Position numbers and translations under genes: made by a program | Shown here: positions 7,529-16,300 of the stretch, one piece after another | Numbering within the stretch: position 1 is the first letter of the stretch | Layout of the letters: each line of letters opens with the position of its first letter | Source: JASFWK01 sp050049355 | GTDB taxonomy: Bacteria > Chloroflexota > Anaerolineae > B4-G1 > DUEL01 | Length of the DNA stretch: 24,787 nt | Assembly: GCA_050049355.1 (NCBI GenBank) | Contig: JASFWK010000022.1 | Coordinates: 1 to 24,787, forward strand | Direction: 5' to 3' | The notes under the pieces: model-generated | Told to the model about the DNA's origin: nothing | Database searches by the model: none | The model's input: the letters and a program-made list of their open reading frames with translations, nothing else

Positions 7529-8395
7529 ATGAGCTACTCATATTATCCGGGGTGTACGCTGTCGACAAAGGCAAAGGGCTACGACCGCTCTGGACGAGCG
7601 GTGGCGGCCGCGTTGGGGATGGAGCTGGTGGAGTTGCCCGAGTGGCAGTGTTGTGGGGCTACTTTCCCGCTGGCGACCGACAACTCCCTGGCCCTGATCG
7701 CCCCTACGCGGGTACTCTATGAGGCCGAGGAGGCCGGCGAACAGGTGGCGGTGCTCTGTGCTATCTGCTATCACGTCCTGAAGCGAACGCAGACCACACT
7801 GAATCGAGATCAGGAGATGCTTGAGCGCATCAACTGGTTTACGGAGCAGGAGTACCAGGGGCGGGTGCAGGTGGTCCATCTCCTGGAATTGCTGCGGGAT
7901 GATCTGGGCTGGGAGGAACTGGCACGGCAGGTGGCCCGTCCATTGGAAGGCCTGCGGGCTGCTCCCTACTACGGATGTCTCCTGTTGCGTCCCCACAGTG
8001 AGATCGGCCTTGACGACCCCGAGTCACCCACCATTCTCCACGATCTGCTGCGGGCAGTGGGAGCGGAGCCGGTTGACTTCCCCCACAGCATAGAGTGCTG
8101 TGGCTCCTATCTCACGGCGAGGAACCCGGAGGTCTCCGAGACGCTCTCTCAGGACATCGTGGCCTCGGCGCGAAATGAAGGTGCTCAGGTCATCGTTACG
8201 GCCTGCCCTCTCTGTCAGTTCAATCTGGACTACCCCCAGCGCGAGCGGGAGGCTGGGCCCACTGGCGATGAGCTCCCCACTCTCTACTTCACCCAGCTGA
8301 TCGCCGTGGCACTGGGACTGCCCGAGGAGGACTGGGGGATGGATGATCACTACGTGGACTCGAGTGCGCTGCTATGCGCCTTGGGGGAAGGATGA
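7529..8395 (+). CDS. hdrB: HdrB-like subunit with two CCG domains (set 1)
   Basis: HdrB is the catalytic thiol/disulfide subunit of heterodisulfide reductase and carries two non-cubane [4Fe-4S] clusters. Both CCG motifs are complete here: Cys9, Cys41-Cys42, Cys77 and Cys80, then Cys150, Cys190-Cys191, Cys226 and Cys229. The N-terminus SYYPGCTLSTKAKGYDRS is typical of the family. The 288 residues match the usual length. The start at 7529 has no strong Shine-Dalgarno sequence but lies 9 codons before the first cluster cysteine, as expected. The stop overlaps the next gene's start by 4 bases (ATGA at 8392). With intact clusters the protein should be active, but the substrate in this organism is unknown. 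Confidence 0.92.
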   Translation: MSYSYYPGCTLSTKAKGYDRSGRAVAAALGMELVELPEWQCCGATFPLATDNSLALIAPTRVLYEAEEAGEQVAVLCAICYHVLKRTQTTLNRDQEMLERINWFTEQEYQGRVQVVHLLELLRDDLGWEELARQVARPLEGLRAAPYYGCLLLRPHSEIGLDDPESPTILHDLLRAVGAEPVDFPHSIECCGSYLTARNPEVSETLSQDIVASARNEGAQVIVTACPLCQFNLDYPQREREAGPTGDELPTLYFTQLIAVALGLPEEDWGMDDHYVDSSALLCALGEG

Positions 8396-9558
8396 CGAGG
8401 CGAGATATGCGCTATAAGCTCTTCATCCCCGGTCCGTGTGAGGTCAGTGACGAAGTCCTGGAGGCAATGGGACAACCCACGCCTCGCCACTATGGTCCTG
8501 AATGGCTGGAAATCTACCGCGAAACTCTGGATCTGTTGAAACGGGTCTTCCAGACCGAGAACGATCTCTTCATGATCCCTGGGACGGGGTCAGCGGCGCT
8601 TGACATGGCTTTCGGCAGCATGCTGGCGACCGGCGATACGGTGGTCGTTGGCGATAATGGCTTCTTCGGCGAGAGACTGCGGGCGATGGCCCGAGCATAC
8701 GGCCTGCGTGTGGTGCCCTTCACTGCACCACACGGGCAGCCCTTGAGCGCCGACGACCTGCGGCAAGTCCTGGATCAGGAGCCGGAGGCGCGGGCGGTGG
8801 CGGTGGTCCACCACGAGACCGCCACCACGATTCTCAATCCGCTGGGCGAACTGGCGGAGACGACTCACCAGGCAGGCCTGCCCATCATCGTGGACGCCAT
8901 TTCCTCATTGGGCGGCGTAGACCTGCCGGTGGACGATTGGGAGATCGACGTCTGCGTCACAGTTGCAAACAAGTGCCTGGAGTGCCCGCCGGGCCTGGCC
9001 TTCATCTCTGTTGGGGCTCGAGCCTGGGAGTGCGTAGACCGGAACGAGGCCTGCTCCCATGGGTGGTACCTCAATCTGCGAACCTGGCGGCAGTACGCCG
9101 CCAACTGGGCTGACTGGCACCCGTACCCGGTGACGTTGCCTACTAACAACATCCTGGGGCTAAGGGTGAGCCTGCGCAGGATCCTGAGGCAGAGTCTGGG
9201 GGCTCACTTCGCCTGCTACCGCCGGGCTGCCCTCGCGGTTCGACGGGGCCTGGAAGCGGTGGGTTTTGAAATGCTGGCCGGGGAGGATCACGCTTCCCCC
9301 ATTGCGACGGCGGTGAGAGCTCGGGCGGAGTTTGATGTGCAGGAGCTATCCCGGTACCTGGCGCAAACCCATGGCATCCTCATCTCTGGCGGACTGGGGC
9401 CTTTGGCGGGGAAGATCTTCCGCGTAGGCCATATGGGCAAGGCCGCGTCGCGAGCATATCTGATCGAGTTTCTCTTCGCCGTGGAGGAGTTCCTGCGGCA
9501 GCAAGGGCTGAAGGTCCCTCTGGGGGCTAGTCTGGTAGGTCTGGCGGAGGGAGTATGA
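8392..9558 (+). CDS. Class V PLP-dependent aminotransferase (alanine-glyoxylate type)
   Basis: This is a fold-type I aminotransferase of the alanine/serine-glyoxylate family. It starts with YKLFIPGPCEVSDEVLEAM; the cofactor-binding aspartate is Asp168 in VDAISSLGGVDLPVDDW, and the Schiff-base lysine is Lys194 in VANKCLECPPGLAFIS. HHETATTILNPLGEL and the late TNNILGLRVSL are also typical. The usual family segment is SQKALMxPPG; here the lysine is followed by Cys195 and Cys198 (KCLEC), which is unusual. The ATG at 8392 is chosen because it overlaps the hdrB stop (ATGA); in-frame ATGs at 8374 and 8407 are alternatives. Its own stop overlaps the hdrA start by 4 bases. It is thus translated in step with Hdr subunits, yet no transamination step is obvious there. 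Confidence 0.85.
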   Translation: MTRRDMRYKLFIPGPCEVSDEVLEAMGQPTPRHYGPEWLEIYRETLDLLKRVFQTENDLFMIPGTGSAALDMAFGSMLATGDTVVVGDNGFFGERLRAMARAYGLRVVPFTAPHGQPLSADDLRQVLDQEPEARAVAVVHHETATTILNPLGELAETTHQAGLPIIVDAISSLGGVDLPVDDWEIDVCVTVANKCLECPPGLAFISVGARAWECVDRNEACSHGWYLNLRTWRQYAANWADWHPYPVTLPTNNILGLRVSLRRILRQSLGAHFACYRRAALAVRRGLEAVGFEMLAGEDHASPIATAVRARAEFDVQELSRYLAQTHGILISGGLGPLAGKIFRVGHMGKAASRAYLIEFLFAVEEFLRQQGLKVPLGASLVGLAEGV

Positions 9559-11264
9559 GCCGGGTCGGCGTCTTCATCTGCCACTGCGGCATCAACATCG
9601 CGTCTACGGTGGATGTAGAGCGCGTGGCACAGATGATTGGGCAGGATCCCGAGGTGGCTTTTGCCACGGACTATAAGTATATGTGTTCCGAGCCTGGTCA
9701 GCAGCTGGTGAGGGAGACCATTGCGGAGTACGAGCTGGATGGGGTGGTCATCGCTGCCTGCTCGCCGAGCATGCACGAGACGACCTTCCGTGCGGCCGCA
9801 GCCGAGGCGGGGCTCAACCTGTATCGCTGTGAGATTGCCAACATACGGGAGCAGTGCTCCTGGGTCCACCAGCGTGAACCAGAGAAGGCGACGGAGAAGG
9901 CGGCCGAGATCATCCGCACGATAGTGGAGAAGGTTCAGCGGGATGAGGAACTCGTCCCCTTCCACTTGCCTGTTACCCGCTGCGCCCTCGTCATCGGCGG
10001 TGGAGTGGCTGGGTTGGGAACCGCCTTGGACATCGCTGACGCGGGCTACCCGGTGGTGTTGGTGGAGCGTGAGGATCGCCTGGGCGGCAAGATGGCTCGC
10101 CTCGCGGGCACCTACCTGAACTTTGAGGACGCGCATGATCTCCTCCAGTCCCGAATCGAGGAGGTCCTCCGCCATCCCAACATTGAAGTGGTGCTTGAGT
10201 CGCAGGTGGCCAACCTGGAGGGGTACGTGGGTAACTTCACCGTGGAGGTGCGCGGTTCGGAGGCCGAGTCCGCGAATCCACGGATGTTTGAAGTGGGGGC
10301 TGTCGTGGTTGCCACTGGCTGGGACCCTTATCCAATGGAGAAGCTGCCTGAATATGGAGGGGGTCGGCTGGTTGACATCGTAGATGGACTCACCTTTGAA
10401 GAGATGTTGAAGGCCGATGGTGAACTCCGCCGGCCCTCTGACGGGCGTTTACCGCGCGAGGTGGTATTCGTTCAGTGTGCTGGCTCGCGTGATCCTGAGC
10501 GAGGGGTCTCCTACTGCTCCAAGGTGTGCTGCATGTACGTCGCCAAGCAGGCGATGATGTTCAAGAAGCGCGTGCCAGAGGGAGAGGCCTATATCTTCTA
10601 CATCGACATTCGCTCGGCTGGCAGGGACTACGACGAGTTTGTCCAGCAGGCCATGGAGGAGTACGACGTCCTCTACCTCCGCGGCAAGGTGAGCAAGACC
10701 TTCCGCCGGGGAGATAGAGTGGTGGTCTGGGGGACGGACACATTGGCGGGCCGGTCGTTGGAAGTGGAAGCCGACCTGGTGGTGCTGGCAACACCGATGC
10801 TGCCTAGCGAACAGGCGGCGGCGTTGGCCCAGACCCTTCGCATACAGGCTGATAGGTATGGTTTCTACAGTGAGGCTCATCCTAAGCTGCGGCCGGTGGA
10901 GAGCCTGACGGCGGGTGTCTACCTCGCCGGTGCAGGGCAGGGTCCCAAGGATATTCCCGAGGCCGTGTCGCAGGGGAGCGGAGCAGCAGCCAAAGTGCTG
11001 CGGCTCTTCGCTCAACCCGAGATGATACAGGAGCCGACCGTTGCCTACGTGGTGGAGGATCTCTGCTCCGCCTGCGGGGCCTGTGTGACGGCCTGTCCCT
11101 ACGAGGCGCGGGAGGTCCATCCGGTGCGCAGGGTTGCCACAGTGAATGCTGCTCTCTGTCAGACCTGCGGGGCCTGTGTGGTGGCTTGTCCAAACAAGGC
11201 CAGCCGGGTTCACAATTGGGAGCCGGAGCAGGTGCTGGCGATGGCGGATGTGTTGACGGAGTAA
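9555..11264 (+). CDS. hdrA: HdrA-like FAD/iron-sulfur subunit, short form (set 1)
   Basis: HdrA is the flavin subunit where electron bifurcation occurs in Hdr complexes. The N-terminal domain keeps all family cysteines (ICHCG at residues 8-12, YMCSEPGQ, ACSPSMHE, REQCSWVH). The FAD motif GGGVAG is near residue 148, followed by VVVATGWDPYP and then FVQCAGSRD with a four-cysteine stretch SYCSKVCCMY. The C-terminal ferredoxin has CSACGACVTACP (from 504) and CQTCGACVVACP (from 535). At 569 residues it is shorter than the roughly 650-residue archaeal HdrA because the ferredoxin normally inserted in the FAD domain is absent; residues 180-230 run straight on. The start overlaps the aminotransferase stop (ATGA) and has GGCGGAGGGAG upstream. 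Confidence 0.93.
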   Translation: MSRVGVFICHCGINIASTVDVERVAQMIGQDPEVAFATDYKYMCSEPGQQLVRETIAEYELDGVVIAACSPSMHETTFRAAAAEAGLNLYRCEIANIREQCSWVHQREPEKATEKAAEIIRTIVEKVQRDEELVPFHLPVTRCALVIGGGVAGLGTALDIADAGYPVVLVEREDRLGGKMARLAGTYLNFEDAHDLLQSRIEEVLRHPNIEVVLESQVANLEGYVGNFTVEVRGSEAESANPRMFEVGAVVVATGWDPYPMEKLPEYGGGRLVDIVDGLTFEEMLKADGELRRPSDGRLPREVVFVQCAGSRDPERGVSYCSKVCCMYVAKQAMMFKKRVPEGEAYIFYIDIRSAGRDYDEFVQQAMEEYDVLYLRGKVSKTFRRGDRVVVWGTDTLAGRSLEVEADLVVLATPMLPSEQAAALAQTLRIQADRYGFYSEAHPKLRPVESLTAGVYLAGAGQGPKDIPEAVSQGSGAAAKVLRLFAQPEMIQEPTVAYVVEDLCSACGACVTACPYEAREVHPVRRVATVNAALCQTCGACVVACPNKASRVHNWEPEQVLAMADVLTE

Positions 11265-11295
11265 TCACGGCTGGAGATTTCGTGAGGAGGCTGAG

Positions 11296-11868
11296 ATGAC
11301 AGAGGTTTGGGATCAACTGGCTAGGTACCGGAAGGTGAAGACGCTGGCGGACGGTTCCCGTTTGCTGCTCCGCCCGCTGCAGAAGGGCGATAAGGAAGCA
11401 CTGGCGAACCTCTTCGGCCGTGCGTCTCGCCGCGACCTGGAGCTCTTTCGCAGTGATGCGGGGGATCCCGAGGTGGTGGAGAGTTGGGTCGACAACCTCG
11501 ATTACACTCAAGTCTTCCCCCTGGTTGCTCTGGTGGGCGATCAGCTGATTGGAGATGCTACGCTCCACTTTGGGAGGCACTACCACAGCCATCTGGCCTG
11601 GGTGCGCATCTTCCTGGACAAGACATACCGGCGCCGGGGGATTGGCACACTGATGTTGCAGAGCCTTATTGAGGTTGCGCGGCGAGCGGACCTCCAGCAG
11701 CTATATGGGGAGATCGTCACTACCCAACCGGAGATCATCAAGGGTTTCCAAGACCTGGGGTTCCAGCACGAAGTGACCCTGCGGGATTACTTCATCACCA
11801 GCAGTGGCGAGACCCTGGACATGGCAATCGTGGTGCTGCGGCTGGTGGACAACTCGGGAAAGTTCTAG
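11296..11868 (+). CDS. GNAT-family N-acetyltransferase
   Basis: This 190-residue protein has the GNAT fold: a beta-rich first half (SRLLLRPLQKGDKEALANLF), a central strand ending in HLAWVRIFLD, and the acetyl-CoA pyrophosphate loop RRRGIGTLMLQSLIEVA at about residues 112-128. Then comes the fourth strand and the FQDLGFQHE segment usual near the end. The start has GAGGAGG 5 bases upstream. It lies between the two Hdr sets with gaps of about 30 bases, so co-transcription is likely. The substrate cannot be predicted; protein lysine acetylation tied to acetyl-CoA level is only a possibility. Related single-domain proteins are found beside protein-acetyl-CoA synthetase domains, which are absent here. 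Confidence 0.85.
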   Translation: MTEVWDQLARYRKVKTLADGSRLLLRPLQKGDKEALANLFGRASRRDLELFRSDAGDPEVVESWVDNLDYTQVFPLVALVGDQLIGDATLHFGRHYHSHLAWVRIFLDKTYRRRGIGTLMLQSLIEVARRADLQQLYGEIVTTQPEIIKGFQDLGFQHEVTLRDYFITSSGETLDMAIVVLRLVDNSGKF

Positions 11869-11895
11869 CGATATCGGCGAGAAGGGGAGGTGTCG

Positions 11896-12486
11896 ATGGC
11901 GATCGCCTATGAATCGGACTTGTCTCTCGGCTTGACCGTGCAGGATCGGAGCGGAGTAGAAATTTCGCGCTGCTACTTCTGCCAGAAGTGCACTTCGGGC
12001 TGCCCTGTAGCTTTCGCCATGGACTACAAGCCAGCGCAGTTGCTGCGCCTCATACAGTTAGGGCAGAAGGACGAGGTGCTTGGCAGCTCCGCCATTTGGC
12101 TGTGTGTCGGATGCGAAACTTGCGGGACGCGCTGTCCAAATGAGATCCGACTGGCTCCCATGTTCGACACGCTGCGGCACATCGCACTGGAGGCAGGCTA
12201 CAAGCCAGAACCGGCGGTCTATGCGCTGCATCGCTCGTTCCTTGACAGCATCCGAATGTGGGGAAGAGTGCACGAACTCACGATGTTGATGGAGTACAAG
12301 ACCCGCTCCCTGTTGACGGATCGCAAGCGCTTCTTCCGTGAGCTGATCTCCGACTTGAAGATGGGGGGAGATCTCATCTTGAAAGGGAAGATTTCGTTCA
12401 CGCCAGAGCGCGTCAAGCGGTTGACCCAGGTGCGTGGATTGTACCAGGGCACCGGCGAGCACTCGTCCGCGGAGGTGGAAGCGTGA
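11896..12486 (+). CDS. hdrC: HdrC-like 2x[4Fe-4S] electron-transfer subunit (set 2)
   Basis: This second HdrC carries CYFCQKCTSGCP and CVGCETCGTRCP, the two [4Fe-4S] groups, separated by the typical AQLLRLIQLGQKDEVL segment. At 196 residues it is longer than the set 1 HdrC and closer to archaeal HdrC: the C-terminal part (HRSFLDSIRMWGRVHEL, later KISFTPERVKRL) is conserved in full-length HdrC. The frame opens at a GTG at 11890, but the ATG at 11896 has AAGGGGAGG just upstream and is preferred. The stop overlaps the GTG of hdrB set 2 by 4 bases. The two HdrCs differ clearly in length and tail, so the sets are not a recent tandem copy. Confidence 0.93.
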   Translation: MAIAYESDLSLGLTVQDRSGVEISRCYFCQKCTSGCPVAFAMDYKPAQLLRLIQLGQKDEVLGSSAIWLCVGCETCGTRCPNEIRLAPMFDTLRHIALEAGYKPEPAVYALHRSFLDSIRMWGRVHELTMLMEYKTRSLLTDRKRFFRELISDLKMGGDLILKGKISFTPERVKRLTQVRGLYQGTGEHSSAEVEA

Positions 12487-13334
12487 GGTACGCCTACTAT
12501 CCTGGGTGCACAATTGGCACGACTGCAGTCGAGTTCGGTCTCTCCACCGACGCGGTCTGTGAGGCGTTGGGGATCGAGTTGGTTGAGCTGGAGGACTGGA
12601 ACTGCTGCGGGGCGTCGTCTGCTCATAGCTTGGATCACGAACTCTCTCTCCGACTTCCGGGGAGAAACGTGGCGTTGGCCCAGGAGGCAGGTCTCGACAT
12701 CGTGGCGCCATGCCCGGCCTGCTATCAGAACGTACTCGCCGCGGACAACCGGCTTCGCGGGGACGCGGCCTGGCGAGAGGGTATGGAGGGGCTGCTAGAT
12801 TTCACCTACACCGGTGAGGGCCGCCCTCGTCACCTGCTGGAGATCCTCAGTGAACCTGAGATGGTGGAGGCGATTCGTGAGCGGGTGACCCGTCCCCTTG
12901 AGGGACTCCGAGTGGTCTCGTACTACGGCTGCGTTCTCGTGCGTCCGCCCGAGATCACCGGCTGGGATGACCCTGAGCACCCGGTGCGGATGGACCGATT
13001 GATGGAGGCGTTGGGCGCAGAACCGGTGAACTGGTCTTATAAGGTGGATTGTTGCGGGGCCAGTATGACCCTAAGCCGCAGCGAGATTGTGGTCAAACTC
13101 TCCACCCGCTTGGGCGAGGCAGCCCGGGAAGCGGGCGCGGATGTAGTTACCTGTGCTTGCGGAATATGTCAGATCAATCTGGACACTCGTCAGGAGGGAG
13201 AGGACTCAGTTCCGGCTCTCTACGTCACGGAATTGATGGGTCTGGCCTTTGGCCTGCCCGGAGTGAAGAAATGGCTCGGTAAGCACTCGGTGGATCCCCG
13301 ACCGGTCCTGCGGGCGCGGGGACTCCTCACGTGA
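12483..13334 (+). CDS. hdrB: HdrB-like subunit with two CCG domains (set 2)
   Basis: This second HdrB has two complete CCG cluster motifs: Cys9, Cys41-Cys42, Cys77 and Cys80, then Cys150, Cys190-Cys191, Cys226 and Cys229. The spacing is identical to the set 1 protein, which argues that both bind two non-cubane clusters. An extra Cys224 gives TCACGIC at the last motif. It is 283 residues long, close to normal. The GTG start at 12483 overlaps the hdrC stop (GTGA) and has GGAGG about 7 bases upstream. It is likely to form a complex with the preceding HdrC and the large HdrA that follows after 31 bases. The disulfide or other acceptor is not known. Confidence 0.93.
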   Translation: MRYAYYPGCTIGTTAVEFGLSTDAVCEALGIELVELEDWNCCGASSAHSLDHELSLRLPGRNVALAQEAGLDIVAPCPACYQNVLAADNRLRGDAAWREGMEGLLDFTYTGEGRPRHLLEILSEPEMVEAIRERVTRPLEGLRVVSYYGCVLVRPPEITGWDDPEHPVRMDRLMEALGAEPVNWSYKVDCCGASMTLSRSEIVVKLSTRLGEAAREAGADVVTCACGICQINLDTRQEGEDSVPALYVTELMGLAFGLPGVKKWLGKHSVDPRPVLRARGLLT

Positions 13335-13365
13335 GGCAGTGGGGTAGCACGTTCTGAGGAAATGT

Positions 13366-16300
13366 ATGGACAACAACGAAACTAGATCTCAACGGAGCGA
13401 CGCGGTGCTTGTTGTAGGCGCCGGGATAGGCGGCATGCAGTCGGCGCTGCTGTTGGCCGAGGCCGGACACCCGGTGTATCTCTTGGACAGCAGCCCAGGT
13501 ATCGGTGGCTCGATGCATCTCCTGGATCGAACCTTTCCGACGGATTCGTGTGGCATCTGCCATATGCTGCCGGGGCGGGCGGCTTACTGCCCCACGATTG
13601 AGTGCGATCTGCATCCCAACATCAAGATCCTGCCTTACGCTGAGGTGGTGGGATTGGAGGGGGAGCCTGGTGCCTTTGCAGTGCAGGTACGGCGAAGCCC
13701 GCGTTATGTCGTCGTTGAGCGGTGCAACAACTGCGCCCTCTGCGCCCAGGTCTGTCCGGTGGAGCGACCCAGTCAGTACGAGGGCGACCTGCACAGGCAG
13801 AAGGCCATCTATCGCCCGCCGCTGCGCGCCATTCCCGATGCCTATGTCATCGACATGGGAGTCTGCACGCGCTGCGGCAAGTGTGTGGAGGTCTGTCCCA
13901 CCGCGGCGATAGACCTGGATATGGAGCCGACCCAGGCCGAGGTGGAGGTAGGAGCGGTCATCCTCGAGCCAGGTTTCGAGCCCTTCGACGCCCGGCTGAA
14001 GGGCGAGTTCGGCTTCGGCCACTACGACAATGTCCTGACCAGCATTCAGTTTGAGCGGATGATCAGCCTGGCTGGCTCCACCGGCGCAAAGATCTTGCGC
14101 CCCTCGGATGGGAAGCTACCTCGGCGCATGGCCTTTGTCCAATGCGTTGGCTCGCGGGATGCATCCATCGACAAGGGGTACTGCTCCTCGGTCTGCTGCA
14201 TGTACACTGCCAAGCAGGTCAAGGTGGCCAAGCGACTCGAACCCAACTTGGATATCACTGTCTTCTTCATGGACATTCGCGCCCATGGAAAGGACTTCGA
14301 GACCTATTTTGATGCGGTCGAAGCCTTGCCCGGGGTGACCTACCGGCGCAGTATGGTCTCCAGCGTCCACCAGCTTCAGCAGAGCCGCAACTTGCTCTTG
14401 ACGTACACGGCGGAGGATGGAAGCCTGCACGAAGAGGGTTTTGACATGGTGGTCCTGGTCGTGGGCTTCGCTCCTCCTGAGGGAGTGCAGGCCTTGGGGC
14501 GCGGCCTGGGGGTGAAGTTGAACGAGTATGGTTTTGGCGTCACCGATACCTTCGCGCCGGACGAGAGCTCCCATGCGGGGATCTTCCTGGGCGGCTCCTT
14601 CCGCGAGCCGAAAGACATCCCGGAGACGGTGGTGGAGGCCTCGGCAGCCGCTGCCAGTGCGGCACGGCTGTTGCGTGGAAGGCGAGTTGCCAGTGGCTCC
14701 CGGTTGGAGGTGGAGGAGCGGGATGTCTCCGATGAATGGCCCCAGGTTGGTGTGTTCATATGTGATCACGAGGGGGAACTGGCGGACGCGATGGATCTGG
14801 AGGCCGTGGCGGATCATGCGCGCTCGCTGCATGAGGTGGGCCTGACTCAGGTACTGAGGGACGGCTTCAGCCGCGAGACGCTGGCGGCCATCGCTCAGGC
14901 GGTGCAGGAGCGGAAGTTGAACCGGGTGGTGCTGGCGGGCGGCACGGACCTGCGACTTCAGGATGATTTCCGCCAGATGATGGAGTCAGCGGGACTCAAT
15001 TCCAACCTTCTGGAGCAGGTCAACCTGCGCGAGGAGGTCGCCTGGGCGCACAGCGAAAACGGAAGTGTGGCAACGGCCAAAGCGCAGGAGTTGGTGGAGA
15101 TGGCCGTGTCCGGCGCGATCCGCCGACAACCTTACCGGTCGACCGTGGAATCTATGGGTCAGCGGATGTTGGTGATCGGCGGGGGATTGGCGGGGATGAC
15201 CGCAGCGCTGACGGTGGCCGACCTGGGCTACTCGGTGGATCTGGTGGAGCGCTCGGATGAGTTGGGCGGTCAGCTGCGCCACCTGCACATTATCCTTGGC
15301 GATGAAGATCCGCAGCAGGAGCTGGCCGCGCTGATCGAGCGGGTGAGCGCCGAGCCTCGCATCCAGGTTCGATTGGAGACCGAGGTGGAGGATGTGAGCG
15401 GCCGGCTGGGTCGGTTCCGGGCCACGCTCGCCCCTGCTGACGGTGAGGCTGAGGAGGAGGAATACGGTGCTCTTATCGTGGCCACGGGCGGTCAGGAGGC
15501 GACACCCACTGAGTATCTCTATGGGGAGGATCTTCGGGTGATCACCCAGCGGGAGCTGGAGCAGATGCTGACCGGAGGAGAGGAGGTCCCATCCGACGTT
15601 GTGATGATGCAGTGTGTGGGATCTCGTGAGCCGGATCGGCCCTACTGTAGCCGCATCTGCTGCACAAAGGCCGTGGTTAACGCCCTGGCGCTGAAGGAAC
15701 GGAATCCGCACGCCCGTGTCTACGTCCTGTATCGAGAGATCCGCACCTATGGCTTCCGAGAGGACGCCTATCGAGAGGCACGAGAGAAGGGCGTGGTCTT
15801 CCTCCGCTACGAACTGGAGCAGAAGCCCGAGGTCAGAGCCGGGGAGGATGGGCTTCAGGTTCGGGTGATGGAGCCGATTACGGACCATGAAGTGATCCTG
15901 CCGGCTGGACTGTTGGTCCTCAGCAATGCCATTGTGCCCAAAGACAATCGGGCGCTGGCGGAGATCCTGGGAGTGGAGCTGGATGCCAACGGGTTCTTCA
16001 AAGAGGAGCATCCGAAGATGCGACCCCTTGATTTCACCCAGCGGGGCATCTTCGTCTGTGGGCTGGCCCATTCGCCGCGGGCGGTGGATGAGACCATTGC
16101 CCAGGCGCGGGGAGCGGCGATGCGCGCGGTGAGTCTGCTGGCGCGGGGGGAGCTGCAGGCCCAGCAGACCGTGGCACAGGTCAACACGCGGCTCTGCTCC
16201 GCCTGCGGCCTCTGCGTGGATGCCTGTCCCTATGACGCTCGGGTGATGGAGCCGGATGCCCACTATGCCGAGGTCGTAGAGGCACTCTGTCAGGGATGCG

